From Mycolicibacterium lacusdiani (lineage in GTDB: Bacteria; Actinomycetota; Actinomycetes; Mycobacteriales; Mycobacteriaceae), in NCBI RefSeq assembly GCF_021916785.1, contig NZ_JAKCFC010000002.1, positions 806,001-870,000 of the forward strand: a stretch of DNA of 64,000 nucleotides. Reading direction: 5' to 3'. Under the pieces are notes generated by a model that saw nothing but the letters and a program-made list of their open reading frames with translations, had not been told where the DNA came from and did not search any database. The position numbers were made by a program, and so were the translations under genes. Each line of letters opens with the position of its first letter. Position 1 is the first letter of the stretch. Below, one piece after another: positions 1-10,218 of this stretch.

Positions 1-424
1 TCTGGTCGGTGTGCAGGTCGACGGTCAGGATCCGGTTCGCGCCCGCGGTCTTCAGCAGGTCGGCGACCAGCCGGGCCGAGATGGGCTCGCGTCCGCGGTG
101 CTTCTTGTCCTGCCGGGCGTACGGGTAGAACGGCAGGATCGCGGTGATCCGCTTGGCGCTGCCGCGCTTGAGCGCGTCGATCATCAGCAGCTGTTCCATC
201 AGCCACGTGTTGAGCGGCGCGGGATGGCTCTGCAGGACGAAGGCGTCGCTGCCGCGCACGGATTCGTCGAAGCGGACGAAGATCTCGCCGTTGGCGAAGT
301 CCCGTGCCGTCTGCGCCGTCACGTGGACGTCGAGTTCCTTCGCCACCTGCTCGGCGAGCTCGGGATGAGCGCGGCCCGAGAAGAGCATCAAGCTTTTGCG
401 GTTGTCGGTCCAGTCCGTAGCCAC
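1..424 (-). CDS. prs: Ribose-phosphate pyrophosphokinase, N-terminal part (cut by window edge)
   Basis: Makes phosphoribosyl pyrophosphate from ribose 5-phosphate and ATP, the cytosolic precursor of nucleotides, histidine, tryptophan and, in mycobacteria, decaprenyl-phosphoryl arabinose. About 141 N-terminal residues are present; the rest lies left of the window. The translation from GTG at 424 begins VATDWTDNRKSLMLF and contains FANGEIFVRF, PFYPYARQDKKHRGREP and ILTVDLHTDQ, which are hallmark PrsA segments. The GTG start gives the N-terminus expected from M. tuberculosis PrsA. It lies about 100 bp downstream of glmU on the same strand, the usual mycobacterial glmU-prs arrangement. Confidence 0.95.
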   Translation of the reverse strand, partial: MATDWTDNRKSLMLFSGRAHPELAEQVAKELDVHVTAQTARDFANGEIFVRFDESVRGSDAFVLQSHPAPLNTWLMEQLLMIDALKRGSAKRITAILPFYPYARQDKKHRGREPISARLVADLLKTAGANRILTVDLHTDQ

Positions 425-527
425 TTCAGAGCTGCCTTCGCGGTCGGCGGTCGATACGGGGCAATGGTACGGAGGTTCCCCGGGCGATCATGGCCGGGTT
501 ACCAGAAAGCCAACGGACGACGTCGTC

Positions 528-1985
528 TCAGTCGTCGGTTCGGGCGCTGCCGGCGGCCTTGCGGGCGGCCTCGGCGGCGGCGCTGCCGGGGCGTTTGCGC
601 TCCACCCAGCCCTCGATGTTGCGTTGCGGGCCGGCCGAGACGGCGAGCGCTCCCGGCGGGACGTCGGTGCGGATGACGGTGCCCGCCCCGGTGTATGCGC
701 CGTCGCCGATCGTCACCGGCGCGACGAACATCGTGTCGGAGCCGGTGCGCACGTGCGAACCAATCGTGGTACGGCGCTTGGTTTCTCCGTCGTAGTTCAC
801 GAACACGCTCGATGCGCCGATGTTCGAGTGCTCGCCGATGTCGGCGTCGCCGACGTACGTCAGGTGCGGCACCTTGGTACACGCGCCGATGACGGCGTTC
901 TTCGTCTCGACGAACGCGCCGAGCTTGCCGTCGGCCCCGAGGTCGGTGCCGGGCCGCAGGTAGGTGAACGGGCCGACGACGGCGCCGGGGCCGATCGCCG
1001 AGGAGGTGCCGTGGGTGCGGATCACCGACGCGCCGTCGCCGACCGAGACGTCGGCCAGGGTGGTGTCGGGCCCGATCTCGCACCGCGCGCCGACGGCGGT
1101 GGCGCCGAGCAGCTGGGTGCCCGGACGCACCACCGTGTCCTGACCGATCGTCACGTCGACGTCCACCCACGTGGTCGCGGGGTCGACCACCGTGACGCCC
1201 GCGCGCAGGTGGCGCGCGACGATGCGTCGGTTCAGCTCGGCCGCGAGATCGGCGAGCTGGACGCGGTCGTTGACGCCTGCAACCAGCGCGCTGTCGTCGA
1301 GGTGACGGGCGCGGACCACGTGGCCGCTCTGCCGCACGATCGAGATGGCGTCGGTGATGTACAGCTCGCCCTGGGCGTTGTCGCTGCGCAGCTGGCTCAG
1401 CGCGGATCGCAACGCGCCGATGTCGAACGCGTAGACGCCGGCGTTGACCTCGCGGATGTCGCGTTGCTTCTCGGTGGCGTCGGCCTGCTCGACGATTCCG
1501 ATGACCTCCCTGTCCTGCGTGCGCAGGATGCGGCCGTAACCGGTCGGGTCGGCGACGGTGGTGGTGAGCACCGTGGCAGCGGCCGACTCCGCACTGTGCG
1601 CGTCGATCAGGTCGGCGAGGGTGTCGGCGTCCAGTAGTGGGACATCGCCCGCGGTGACGACCACGGTGCCGGTGAAGTCATCTGGCAGTGCGGTGAGCCC
1701 GCACCCCACGGCGTGGCCGGTGCCGCGCTGCTCCTCCTGTACGGCGATCGTCACATCGCGTCCCAGTTCCTCGGCCAGCGCGGTGACCGCCGCCGACACC
1801 GGCTCGCGGTCACTGCCCACCACCACGACGAGGTGCCGCGGCTCGACCGCGGCGATCGCGTGCAGGGCGTGGGAGATCATGCTGCGGCCCGCCAGGGTGT
1901 GCAGGACCTTGGGAATGGTCGAGCGCATCCGAGTGCCCGCCCCGGCTGCCAGGACGATGACCGCGGCCTCGCCTCGTGTCGTCAT
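528..1985 (-). CDS. glmU: Bifunctional N-acetylglucosamine-1-phosphate uridyltransferase / glucosamine-1-phosphate acetyltransferase
   Basis: Catalyses the last two steps of UDP-GlcNAc synthesis for peptidoglycan and arabinogalactan linker. The 485-residue product has the N-terminal uridyltransferase domain with the signature LAAGAGTRM near residues 12-20, followed by PKVLH. Further on are [10 protein letters not shown] and AGDVPLL. The C-terminal half is a left-handed beta-helix of imperfect hexapeptides ending in the acetyltransferase site ([19 protein letters not shown], then [14 protein letters not shown]). Length fits the actinobacterial enzyme, which carries a basic/Ala-rich C-terminal tail. 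Likely co-transcribed with prs downstream. Confidence 0.97.
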   Translation of the reverse strand: MTTRGEAAVIVLAAGAGTRMRSTIPKVLHTLAGRSMISHALHAIAAVEPRHLVVVVGSDREPVSAAVTALAEELGRDVTIAVQEEQRGTGHAVGCGLTALPDDFTGTVVVTAGDVPLLDADTLADLIDAHSAESAAATVLTTTVADPTGYGRILRTQDREVIGIVEQADATEKQRDIREVNAGVYAFDIGALRSALSQLRSDNAQGELYITDAISIVRQSGHVVRARHLDDSALVAGVNDRVQLADLAAELNRRIVARHLRAGVTVVDPATTWVDVDVTIGQDTVVRPGTQLLGATAVGARCEIGPDTTLADVSVGDGASVIRTHGTSSAIGPGAVVGPFTYLRPGTDLGADGKLGAFVETKNAVIGACTKVPHLTYVGDADIGEHSNIGASSVFVNYDGETKRRTTIGSHVRTGSDTMFVAPVTIGDGAYTGAGTVIRTDVPPGALAVSAGPQRNIEGWVERKRPGSAAAEAARKAAGSARTDD

Positions 1986-2088
1986 GTTGACCTTCTTTTC
2001 ACGCGAGCGTGCGCGGAGTGTGGGATTTTGGCGGCGTGTCGGCCGCAGACGCGCACGCTCGGCGGGGGGCTTGCAGGGCTGCTCGCTG

Positions 2089-2160
2089 CTCCGTCGCCAG
2101 GACTCGAACCTGAACTATCTGTACCAAAAACAGAGGTGCTGCCGATTACACTACGACGGA
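2089..2160 (-). tRNA. tRNA-Gln (anticodon TTG)
   Basis: The minus strand folds as a 72-nt cloverleaf. The 7-bp acceptor stem TCCGTCG/CGACGGA has discriminator G. The anticodon stem TCTGT/ACAGA closes the loop TTTTGGT with anticodon TTG, and the T arm contains GTTCGAGTC. No CCA is encoded. It sits between glmU and the tetR gene, as the glutamine tRNA does in M. tuberculosis. Confidence 0.93.
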
Positions 2161-2200
2161 CTGTCGGTGAGACTCTAGTCGACCACATAGGGTAATCGGC

Positions 2201-2836
2201 GTGGCCGCACCGGAGAAGGAACCCCGCGCACCCCGCGCCCGGATGACCGGTAGCGAGCGACGCCAACAGCTCATCGAGATCGCGAAGTCGCTGTTCGCCG
2301 AACGCGGATACGACGGCACCTCGATCGAGGAGATCGCTCAGCGCGCGCACGTCTCCAAGCCCGTCGTCTACGAACACTTCGGTGGCAAGGAAGGCCTCTA
2401 CGCCGTCGTCGTCGACCGCGAGATGTCCGCTCTGCTGGACGGGATCACGTCGTCACTGAGCAACAACCGCTCCCGGGTCCGCCTCGAACGCGTCGCGCTG
2501 GCGCTACTCACCTATGTCGAGGAACGCACCGACGGGTTCCGCATCCTGATCCGCGACTCCCCGGCGGCCATCACGTCGGGCACCTACTCGACGCTGCTCA
2601 ACGACGCGGTCAACCAGGTGTCGTCGATCCTGGCCGGCGACTTCTCCCGCCGCGGTCTCGACCCCGAACTCGCGCCGCTGTACGCACAGGCCCTCGTCGG
2701 GTCGGTGTCGATGACGGCGCAGTGGTGGCTCGACACCCGCGAACCGAAGAAGGAGGTCGTGGCCGCCCACCTGGTGAACCTCATGTGGAACGGTCTGACC
2801 CACCTCGAGCCCGACCCGATGCTGCACGAGCAGTAG
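2201..2836 (+). CDS. TetR-family transcriptional regulator (Rv1019-like)
   Basis: A 211-residue regulator. The N-terminal helix-turn-helix spans roughly residues 20-65 and includes SLFAERGYDGTSIEEIAQ and HVSKPVVYEHFGGKEGLY; the remainder is an all-helical ligand/dimer domain. It begins at GTG 2201, just outside the tRNA-Gln gene. It lies immediately upstream of mfd, as Rv1019 does in M. tuberculosis. The ligand is not predictable from sequence; no convincing operator palindrome was seen. Confidence 0.9.
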   Translation: MAAPEKEPRAPRARMTGSERRQQLIEIAKSLFAERGYDGTSIEEIAQRAHVSKPVVYEHFGGKEGLYAVVVDREMSALLDGITSSLSNNRSRVRLERVALALLTYVEERTDGFRILIRDSPAAITSGTYSTLLNDAVNQVSSILAGDFSRRGLDPELAPLYAQALVGSVSMTAQWWLDTREPKKEVVAAHLVNLMWNGLTHLEPDPMLHEQ

Positions 2837-3100
2837 CTCGACGCACGTCACATCAGTCACGAGAGTCACTGCGCGCGGCGGCCCGATCGACTGCGCGATG
2901 TTCCACCTAGCGAGCGAATCAATCGCCCGACCCTTGTCATCGGGGTGTTAATTCGCTGACCAGATGGGACATTCACGAGTCCGGTGGCGCGCCTCGGCCA
3001 GTGACACCTGTGACGGCTGTGACGAAGCTCCCCGGTGCCCGCCCAGCCCGGCGGTCACCCGGTCGGCGGACGTCGGAGCGCTCCCTACAATGGAGGAACC

Positions 3101-6100
3101 ATGAATGCACCGGGGTATGACCATGTCCAGACCCCGATCGCCGGGCTCGTCTCGCTTGCGCTGACCGACCCGGGGCTGCGCGACGTCACACAACGCGCTG
3201 CGGCCGGCGCCACCGAAGGCGCGCTCGTCGGGCCCGCTGCCGCGCGGCTGTTCGTCGCCGCCGCGCTCGCCGAAGCGGGACCCCTGCTGGCCGTGACCGC
3301 GACCGGCCGGGAGGCCGACGAACTCGCCAACGAGCTGCGGGCGGTGCTCGGGGACGCCGTCGCGATGTTCCCGTCGTGGGAGACCCTGCCGCACGAACGC
3401 CTGTCGCCGGGCGTGGAGACGGTCGGCGCACGAATGAAGGTGCTGCGCAGGCTCGCTCACCCCGACGACACTCGGCTCGGCCGCCCGCTGCGGGTGGTCG
3501 TCACCACCGCGCGGTCACTGCTGCAGCCGATGCCGCCGGACCTCGCCCGAGTCGAACCCGTGACGCTGACGGTCGGTTCCGACGCCGACTTCGACGGCGT
3601 GATCGAGCGCCTCGTCGAGCTGGCCTACACCCGCGTCGACATGGTCGCCAAGCGCGGTGAGTTCGCGGTCCGCGGCGGCATCCTCGACGTGTTCGCACCG
3701 ACCGCCGAGCATCCCGTGCGCATCGAGTTCTGGGGCGACGAGGTGTCCGAGATGCGGATGTTCTCGGTCGCCGATCAGCGCTCGATCCCCGAGATCGAGG
3801 TCGACAGCTTGATCGCGATGCCGTGCCGTGAACTGCTGCTGACCGACGACGTGCGCAAGCGTGCCGCCGCGCTGGCCGCCGAACAGCCCCACGACGACAA
3901 CCGCGTCAGCGGCACCGTCGGCGAGATGATGGCCAAGCTGTCCGAGGGCATCCCCGTCGAGGGCATGGAGTCGCTGCTGCCGGTGTTGCGTCCCGCCGAC
4001 CTGTCGTTGCTGACCGACCACCTGCCGGCGAACAGCCCGGTGCTGGTGTGCGATCCGGAGAAGGTGCGCACCCGCGCGGCCGACCTGGTCAAGACGGGCC
4101 GGGAGTTCCTCGAGGCGTCGTGGTCGATCGCGGCCATGGGCGCCGACGCACCGATCGACCTGGAACAGCTGGGCGGCTCGGGATTCCGTGGTCTCGAGGA
4201 GGTCAGGGCGAACGCCGCGGCGGGCGGGCATCCGTGGTGGACGCTGAGTCAGCTCGGCGATCCGTCGGCGATCACACTCGACATCCGGCCGGCTCCGTCA
4301 GCACGGTCGCAGCAGAACACCCCGGACTTCCAAGACGAGGTCTTCGCGATGCTGCGCGCGCACGTCGCCACCGGCGGGCTGGCGGCGATCGTCGCACCCG
4401 GCGCGGGCACCGCGCACCGCGTCGTGGAGCAGCTCGGCGAATCCGACGTCGCCGCGGCGATGCTCGAGCCGGGCGACGCCCCCAAGGCCGGCGTCGTCGG
4501 GGTGCTCAAGGGCCCGCTGTGCGAAGGCGTCGTGCTGCCAGGGGCCAAGCTCGTGGTGATCACCGAGGCGGACCTCACCGGCAACCGGGTGACGGCCACC
4601 GAGGGCAAGAAGCTCGCCGCCAAGCGGCGCAACGTCGTCGACCCGCTGGCGCTGACCGCGGGCGACCTGGTGGTGCACGACCAGCACGGCATCGGTCGGT
4701 TCGTCGAGATGACCGAACGCACCGTCGGCGGCGCGCGCCGCGAGTACCTGGTGCTGGAGTACGCGTCGGCCAAGCGCGGCGGCGGCTCGGACAAGCTGTT
4801 CGTGCCGATGGACGCCCTCGACCAGCTGTCCCGCTACGTCGGCGGGGAGGCACCGTCGCTGTCGAAGCTCGGCGGCAGCGACTGGGCCAACACGAAGACC
4901 AAGGCGCGCAAGGCAGTACGCGAGATCGCAGGCGAGCTGGTGTCGTTGTACGCCAAGCGTCAGTCTGCGCCCGGGCATGCGTTCGGTCCGGATACCCCGT
5001 GGCAGAACGAGATGGAGGACGCGTTCGGATTCACCGAGACCGTCGACCAGCTGACCGCCATCACCGAGGTCAAGAGCGACATGGAGAAGCCGGTCCCGAT
5101 GGACCGGGTCATCTGCGGTGACGTCGGCTACGGCAAGACCGAGATCGCGGTGCGCGCGGCGTTCAAGGCGGTGCAGGACGGCAAGCAGGTCGCGGTGCTG
5201 GTGCCGACGACGCTGCTGGCCGATCAGCACCTGCAGACGTTCAGTCAGCGGATGACGGGCTTCCCGGTGACGGTGAAGGGCCTGTCGCGCTTCACCGATC
5301 CGTCGGAGTCGCGCAAGACGCTCGAGGGCATGCGCGACGGCTCGGTCGACATCGTGATCGGCACGCACCGGCTGCTGCAGACCGGTGTCACGTGGAAGGA
5401 CCTCGGCCTGGTCATCGTCGACGAGGAGCAGCGCTTCGGCGTCGAGCACAAGGAGCACATCAAGTCGATGCGCACCCACGTCGACGTGCTGACCATGAGC
5501 GCCACGCCGATCCCGCGCACCCTGGAGATGAGCCTGGCAGGCATCCGCGAGATGTCGACGATCCTCACGCCACCCGAGGAGCGGTCCCCGGTGCTGACCT
5601 ACGTCGGGCCGCACGACGACAAGCAGGTGGCGGCAGCGCTGCGCCGCGAACTGCTGCGCGACGGCCAGGCGTTCTTCATCCACAACCGGGTGCGCTCCAT
5701 CGACTCGGCCGCGGCCAAGATCCGCGACCTGGTGCCCGAGGCCCGCGTAGTCGTCGCACACGGGCAGATGCCCGAGGAGCAGCTGGAGCGCACGGTCGAA
5801 GGGTTCTGGAACCGCGACTACGACATCCTGGTGTGCACCACGATCGTCGAGACCGGCCTGGACATCTCGAACGCCAACACGCTGATCGTGGAGCGCGCAG
5901 ACACCTTCGGCCTCTCCCAGCTACATCAGCTGCGCGGCCGCGTCGGGCGCAGCCGGGAGCGCGGCTACGCGTACTTCCTGTACCCGGCGGAGGTTCCGCT
6001 GACCGAGACGGCCTACGACCGGCTGGCCACCATCGCCCAGAACAACGAGCTGGGCGCAGGCATGGCCGTGGCCATGAAGGACCTCGAGATCCGCGGCGCG

Positions 6101-6799
6101 GGCAACGTGCTGGGCGCCGAGCAGTCCGGTCACGTCGCCGGGGTCGGGTTCGACCTCTACGTGCGCCTGGTCGGGGAGGCCGTCGAGGCGTTCCGCGCTG
6201 CCGTCGACGGAGAAACCGTTGCGACGCAGGAGGAACCGAAGGACGTCCGGATCGACCTGCCGATCGACGCCAACCTGCCGCCCGACTACATCGGCAGCGA
6301 CCGGCTGCGACTGGAGGGCTACCGCCGGCTCGCGGCCGCCAACGACGAGGAGGCGATCGCCGCTGTCGTCGAGGAACTCGTCGACAGGTACGGCCCGCTG
6401 CCGGAGCCTGCGCGGCGGTTGGTCGCGGTGGCCAGGCTGCGGCTGCTGTGCCGCCAGTACGGCGTGACCGAAGTGGGCGGCGTGTCGGAGTCGACGGTGC
6501 GCATCTCGCCGTTGCCGCTGCAGGATTCCCAGCAACTGCGCCTCAAGCGGATGTACCCCAGTGCGACCTACCGCGCGACGACGTCGACGATCACCATGCC
6601 GATCCCGCGGGCGGGCACCGGCATCGGCGCCCCGCGCATCCGGGACCTCGAACTGGCCGGTGCCGTGGCCGAACTGCTATTGGCGCTGGATGGCCGACCT
6701 CGCACCGATGTTGATATAACGAACTTCGACCAGTGGCGCGGCGAGCAGAGTTCGCGCGAGGAGCAGGGTGCGTCCACCCCCGCACGCGCGAAGAGGTAG
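3101..6799 (+). CDS. mfd: Transcription-repair coupling factor Mfd
   Basis: A 1232-residue ATP-dependent translocase that removes RNA polymerase stalled at lesions and recruits UvrA. ATG 3101 is chosen because GGAGG lies 5 bp upstream (3092-3096) and the length fits actinobacterial Mfd; the frame is open for 66 bp further upstream. The UvrB-like N-terminus includes [14 protein letters not shown]. The RNA-polymerase-interacting region is near residues 520-600 ([15 protein letters not shown]). Walker [12 protein letters not shown] is near residue 672, [13 protein letters not shown] near 773, and [20 protein letters not shown] follows. The C-terminal TRCF domain is complete. mazG follows after 27 bp. 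Confidence 0.97.
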   Translation: MNAPGYDHVQTPIAGLVSLALTDPGLRDVTQRAAAGATEGALVGPAAARLFVAAALAEAGPLLAVTATGREADELANELRAVLGDAVAMFPSWETLPHERLSPGVETVGARMKVLRRLAHPDDTRLGRPLRVVVTTARSLLQPMPPDLARVEPVTLTVGSDADFDGVIERLVELAYTRVDMVAKRGEFAVRGGILDVFAPTAEHPVRIEFWGDEVSEMRMFSVADQRSIPEIEVDSLIAMPCRELLLTDDVRKRAAALAAEQPHDDNRVSGTVGEMMAKLSEGIPVEGMESLLPVLRPADLSLLTDHLPANSPVLVCDPEKVRTRAADLVKTGREFLEASWSIAAMGADAPIDLEQLGGSGFRGLEEVRANAAAGGHPWWTLSQLGDPSAITLDIRPAPSARSQQNTPDFQDEVFAMLRAHVATGGLAAIVAPGAGTAHRVVEQLGESDVAAAMLEPGDAPKAGVVGVLKGPLCEGVVLPGAKLVVITEADLTGNRVTATEGKKLAAKRRNVVDPLALTAGDLVVHDQHGIGRFVEMTERTVGGARREYLVLEYASAKRGGGSDKLFVPMDALDQLSRYVGGEAPSLSKLGGSDWANTKTKARKAVREIAGELVSLYAKRQSAPGHAFGPDTPWQNEMEDAFGFTETVDQLTAITEVKSDMEKPVPMDRVICGDVGYGKTEIAVRAAFKAVQDGKQVAVLVPTTLLADQHLQTFSQRMTGFPVTVKGLSRFTDPSESRKTLEGMRDGSVDIVIGTHRLLQTGVTWKDLGLVIVDEEQRFGVEHKEHIKSMRTHVDVLTMSATPIPRTLEMSLAGIREMSTILTPPEERSPVLTYVGPHDDKQVAAALRRELLRDGQAFFIHNRVRSIDSAAAKIRDLVPEARVVVAHGQMPEEQLERTVEGFWNRDYDILVCTTIVETGLDISNANTLIVERADTFGLSQLHQLRGRVGRSRERGYAYFLYPAEVPLTETAYDRLATIAQNNELGAGMAVAMKDLEIRGAGNVLGAEQSGHVAGVGFDLYVRLVGEAVEAFRAAVDGETVATQEEPKDVRIDLPIDANLPPDYIGSDRLRLEGYRRLAAANDEEAIAAVVEELVDRYGPLPEPARRLVAVARLRLLCRQYGVTEVGGVSESTVRISPLPLQDSQQLRLKRMYPSATYRATTSTITMPIPRAGTGIGAPRIRDLELAGAVAELLLALDGRPRTDVDITNFDQWRGEQSSREEQGASTPARAKR

Positions 6800-6826
6800 A
6801 GGTCCCACGACGATGTTCGAGTTCCC

Positions 6827-7819
6827 GTGACCGTCGTCCTGGTCGACCCACGCCGCCCCTCGCTGGTGCCGGTCGAGGCCGTCGGCCTGCTCGCCGGGGA
6901 CGTTCAGTACACCGAGGAGATGCCGATCAAGGTGCCCTGGTCGCTGCCCGCGGCCCGGCCATGCTCGTTCGGCGCACCCGATGACGACGCGGCGCCGGTG
7001 CTGCTGTCGTCGGACCCCGACCATCCCGAGGTGCGCTCCCGGCTGGCCGCGGGGGAGCAGTTGATCTCGGTGCCTCCCCCGCAGCCCGGCGAGCGGCTGG
7101 TCGACGCAGTCGCCACGATGGACCGGCTCCGCACCGCGGGGCCGTGGGAGAGCGAGCAGACCCACGACTCGCTACGTCGGTACTTGCTCGAGGAGACCTA
7201 CGAACTGTTCGACGCGGTGCGGGGCGGCAACGCCGAGGACGTCCGCGACGAACTCGGCGACGTGCTGCTGCAGGTGCTCTTTCACGCCCGCATCGCCCAG
7301 GACGCACCCGAGGGTGCGTTCTCGATCGACGATGTCGCCGACGCGCTGGTCCGCAAGCTGGCCAACCGGGTGCCCGCCGTGTTGGCCGGGGAGTCGGTGT
7401 CGCTGGAGGAGCAGCTCGCGCAGTGGGAGGAACGCAAGGCCGCCGAGAAGGTCAGGAACTCGTCGATGGACGACGTGCCGATCGCGCAGCCGGCGCTCGC
7501 GTTGACGCAGAAGGTCTACGAGCGGGTGTCCGCCGCCGGGCTGCCTGCCGACTTGATCCCCGAGGGCATGGTGTCGATCGGGACCGCGCACGGTGGTGAC
7601 ACCGAGAACGCCATGCGGACCGCGACGCTGGACTTCATGGACACCGTCCGCAAGGTCGAGCAGGCCGTGGCCGCCGCCCGGCGCGGTAGCGATGCGCCGC
7701 AGGCGATCGACGTGACGTCACCTGGGGCGATCACCGAGGACGAGTGGCGGGCGCACTGGCCGACGACGCACGAGGGCGAAGAGCAGCCCCCGGCTGACCC
7801 GGAAGCGGCCCCCGAGTAG
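6827..7819 (+). CDS. mazG: Nucleoside triphosphate pyrophosphohydrolase MazG
   Basis: A 330-residue house-cleaning NTP pyrophosphatase that degrades oxidised or unwanted (d)NTPs. The central MazG domain is clear from GPWESEQTHDSLRRYLLEE and the helical metal-binding pattern EETYELFDAV...DELGDVLLQVLFHARI, where the Glu/Asp residues bind Mg2+. The N-terminal extension VVLVDPRRPSLVPVE is the one seen in mycobacterial MazG. GTG at 6827 gives this N-terminus. It is probably translated from the same transcript as mfd. The C-terminal about 40 residues are acidic and low-complexity. Confidence 0.93.
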   Translation: MTVVLVDPRRPSLVPVEAVGLLAGDVQYTEEMPIKVPWSLPAARPCSFGAPDDDAAPVLLSSDPDHPEVRSRLAAGEQLISVPPPQPGERLVDAVATMDRLRTAGPWESEQTHDSLRRYLLEETYELFDAVRGGNAEDVRDELGDVLLQVLFHARIAQDAPEGAFSIDDVADALVRKLANRVPAVLAGESVSLEEQLAQWEERKAAEKVRNSSMDDVPIAQPALALTQKVYERVSAAGLPADLIPEGMVSIGTAHGGDTENAMRTATLDFMDTVRKVEQAVAAARRGSDAPQAIDVTSPGAITEDEWRAHWPTTHEGEEQPPADPEAAPE

Positions 7820-7820
7820 C

Positions 7821-9104
7821 TCACGCGAGCAGGGTGTCGCCGAGGAAGCGGTCGTCTCCGGTGACGCCGGGCAGCATGAAGAAGAAGCCGCCGCCCACCG
7901 GCATGATGTACTCCTCGAGCGGTTCGCCCTTGAGCCGTTCCTGCACGGCGAGGAAGCCCTTCTCCAGGCTGCGCTGGTAAGCGATGAAGGCGAGGCCCTG
8001 GTCGAGTCGGCCGGCGCCGTCGAACCCGCGCGAGTAGTTGAACCCCCTCCGGAGGATCAGGTTTTCGTCCGTGCCCGCGGTGCGGGGGTTGGCCAGCCGG
8101 ATGTGGGCGTCCATCTTGATTCGCTTGCCGTCGGGGTCGGACGGATAGTCGGGGTCGGTGAACTCGCCGGTGAGGCCGAGCGGCGCGCCGCTGACCTTGC
8201 TGCGGCCGATCAGCGCCTCCTGCTCGACGAGTTGGGTGCGGTCCCAGAACTCGACGAACATGCGGATGATCCGGACCGCCTGATACGAGCCGCCGACTGC
8301 CCACTCGGGCTCGCCGTCTCCCGGGCCGACCCAGACGTGGCGGTCCATGAGTGCGTCGTCGTCGACGTCGAGGTTCGCCGTGCCGTCCTTGAAGCCCAAC
8401 AGGTTTCGCGGTGTGGTGGCTCCGGAGGTGGCGCCTGCGCCGATGCCGCGGGCGTAGCCGTCGATCATCCAGCGCAGCACCATGTCGCGGCGGGTCCTGC
8501 GCATCAGCTGACGCAACGCGAACTGCACGGTGTCGTTGTGGCCTGCCTCGAAGATGATCGAGACGTCGCCGTGGGAGAGCTTGGGATCGAGCCGGTCGTT
8601 GGCCAGGAACGGCATGGTGACCAGATCCCTGGGCTTGCGATCGGCCAGGCCGAACCGGTCGTCGAACACCGATGCGCCGAGGCCGACCACGATCGAGAGG
8701 TTGTCCGGCGGCGGCTTCTCGCCGAGGATGCCGGAGTCCACCGGCGGGTAGGCGGGATCGCGGGTCTCGGGCGGCTGGCCCGCCATCAACCCGCGGATCT
8801 CCTCGGTGAGTTCCCGCAGCGTCGCCTCGAGTCCCGCGCGGTTGCGGGACTGCAGGTTGAACGACGCGACCAGCCCCTGCTCGGGAATCGGTAGCGCGGT
8901 GATGCCAGTCTGGTGCGGTCCCTCGAACGCCACGAACCGTGGGTCGGGGCGACCGCGATTGCCCTCACCGTGGCCGGAGTCGGTCAGCGCCATGGTGGCA
9001 CCGACTCCCACCGCGGCGCCGGCGCCCGCGCCGAGGGCACCCGTGACGAAACCTCGTCGCGAGATGCCCCGGCGCGGGGACCGATCAGTCGGGCCCGCCG
9101 TCAC
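7821..9104 (-). CDS. efeB: Tat-exported DyP-type haem peroxidase / deferrochelatase EfeB
   Basis: A 427-residue DyP-type peroxidase exported by the twin-arginine system: GISRRGFVTG near residues 13-22 precedes a hydrophobic stretch. The DyP GxxDG motif appears as GFKDGTANL, and the distal region continues to AFIAYQRSLEKGFLAVQERL. It is downstream of efeO on the same strand, so it belongs to an EfeOB ferrous-iron/haem-iron uptake module. It starts at GTG 9104 inside one copy of a 17-bp tandem repeat that separates it from efeO. No efeU permease gene is adjacent. Confidence 0.92.
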   Translation of the reverse strand: MTAGPTDRSPRRGISRRGFVTGALGAGAGAAVGVGATMALTDSGHGEGNRGRPDPRFVAFEGPHQTGITALPIPEQGLVASFNLQSRNRAGLEATLRELTEEIRGLMAGQPPETRDPAYPPVDSGILGEKPPPDNLSIVVGLGASVFDDRFGLADRKPRDLVTMPFLANDRLDPKLSHGDVSIIFEAGHNDTVQFALRQLMRRTRRDMVLRWMIDGYARGIGAGATSGATTPRNLLGFKDGTANLDVDDDALMDRHVWVGPGDGEPEWAVGGSYQAVRIIRMFVEFWDRTQLVEQEALIGRSKVSGAPLGLTGEFTDPDYPSDPDGKRIKMDAHIRLANPRTAGTDENLILRRGFNYSRGFDGAGRLDQGLAFIAYQRSLEKGFLAVQERLKGEPLEEYIMPVGGGFFFMLPGVTGDDRFLGDTLLA

Positions 9105-9126
9105 GAAAGGCCTGCCGTCACGAAAG
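9093..9126. repeat. 17-bp tandem duplication at the efeO-efeB junction
   Basis: GCCCGCCGTCACGAAAG (9093-9109) is followed directly by GCCTGCCGTCACGAAAG (9110-9126), one mismatch. On the minus strand each copy contains TTTCGTGACGG. The first supplies the efeO stop (TCG TGA) and the second the efeB start (GTG ACG). Confidence 0.95.
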
Positions 9127-10053
9127 CTTCAGGACTCCCGACACCTGCGACAGGTTCTCCGACAGCCCGGCCAGTTCGGCCTTCAGCTTGTCGATCACAT
9201 CGGGTGTCACGGTGACGGCCGGGCAGCGCGGGGACGGGTAGGGATCGTTCTCGGTGCAGAACAGCACCCATCCCTCACCCTGACGCAGCGGTGCCATCGT
9301 GTCGAACACCGACGTGATCCCGGCATCGATCTTGCCGAGCAGCGCCGGGTCCGCCTCGTTGAGTGCCGGGGTCAACTTGTCGACCGCGGCCTGGGCGCCC
9401 TGCATGTTGGCGTCGAAGTCCCACAGGTCGGTCTTCGAGTAGCGGTCCTCCTCACCGGTGATCTTGCCTTCGGAGACCTCTTCGATGAGTTCGGCAGCGC
9501 CGTTGGACACGTCGATCGGCTTGACCTCGACGGTCGCGAACTGCTCCTTGAGCGTCGCGATGTCCTTGTCGAGCTGGTCGGCGTACGGAGCGCCACCCTC
9601 GGTGGTGTTCTTCTCGAACAGCAGGTACTCGAGCCGGTGCCAGCCGGTGAACTTGGGATCGTCGACACCTGAGAAGTCGTCGACGCGCGAGTCGACGAGA
9701 CCATCGATCTCCTCGACCAGGCCCGCGAGCGGCTCGATGCGCTCCCAGGGCACGCGCGATGGGGCATAGGCGTCCTGCGCGGCCTTCAGGTCGTTCGCGC
9801 GCACCGCGTCGGTGAGAACCTTGACGGCGCCGACGAGTTCGTCGACCTGTCCGTCGGCGTAGGCCTTGTACTCGACTGCCGCCTGGTCCGCCAACGGGTT
9901 CGGTGCCGCTACCGCCGAGGAGCTGGAGGCCGGCGAACTCGAGCTGGTCTCGCTCGCGCTGGAGTCCGACCCTTCGCTGGTGCTGCCGGAGCAGCCGCTC
10001 AGGACCAGGGCTACCGCCGCGACCGACACCGGCCAGGCAACATGCCGTCTCAT
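9118..10053 (-). CDS. efeO: Iron-uptake lipoprotein EfeO (imelysin-like)
   Basis: A 311-residue exported iron-binding protein that passes iron to the EfeU/EfeB partners. A lipoprotein signal ends in LVLSGC with Cys21 as the acylation site, followed by a Ser-rich linker. The mature part is the imelysin/peptidase-M75 fold. The family GxHRLE pattern is present as GWHRLEYLLFEKN (His and Glu are predicted metal ligands). The C-terminal region includes FCTENDPYP and helical repeats. The gene leads the efeOB pair and has an IdeR-like box 50 bp upstream, so expression is probably iron-repressed. Confidence 0.92.
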   Translation of the reverse strand: MRRHVAWPVSVAAVALVLSGCSGSTSEGSDSSASETSSSSPASSSSAVAAPNPLADQAAVEYKAYADGQVDELVGAVKVLTDAVRANDLKAAQDAYAPSRVPWERIEPLAGLVEEIDGLVDSRVDDFSGVDDPKFTGWHRLEYLLFEKNTTEGGAPYADQLDKDIATLKEQFATVEVKPIDVSNGAAELIEEVSEGKITGEEDRYSKTDLWDFDANMQGAQAAVDKLTPALNEADPALLGKIDAGITSVFDTMAPLRQGEGWVLFCTENDPYPSPRCPAVTVTPDVIDKLKAELAGLSENLSQVSGVLKLS

Positions 10054-10102
10054 ACAGCCTCCTCATAGTTAGACGCGCGTGACATTACCGCGCGACGCAT
10101 TC

Positions 10103-10121
10103 ATAGGGTAGGCAGCCCTAA
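10103..10121. promoter_or_regulatory. Putative IdeR (iron) box upstream of efeOB
   Basis: The 19-mer ATAGGGTAGGCAGCCCTAA, read on the minus strand, agrees with the mycobacterial IdeR consensus TWAGGTWAGSCTWACCTWA at about 14 of 19 positions, with both TAGG/CCTA half-sites kept at the correct spacing. It lies 50 bp upstream of the efeO start. Regulation by IdeR is inferred from site and context. Confidence 0.6.
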
Positions 10122-10218
10122 ATACGGCGTCTGAATGGCCCGTCGTGCGGCACGGTTGCGGGGACCACGCCGTTGGCCTTGGCACAATGGGTCGGGTCCG
10201 TCAGGTCAGAGGAGTCCG

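Noticed and set aside
396..1637. 413-codon plus-strand open frame opposite glmU
   Set aside because: It is an antisense shadow of a well-recognised gene in high-GC DNA, without any domain.
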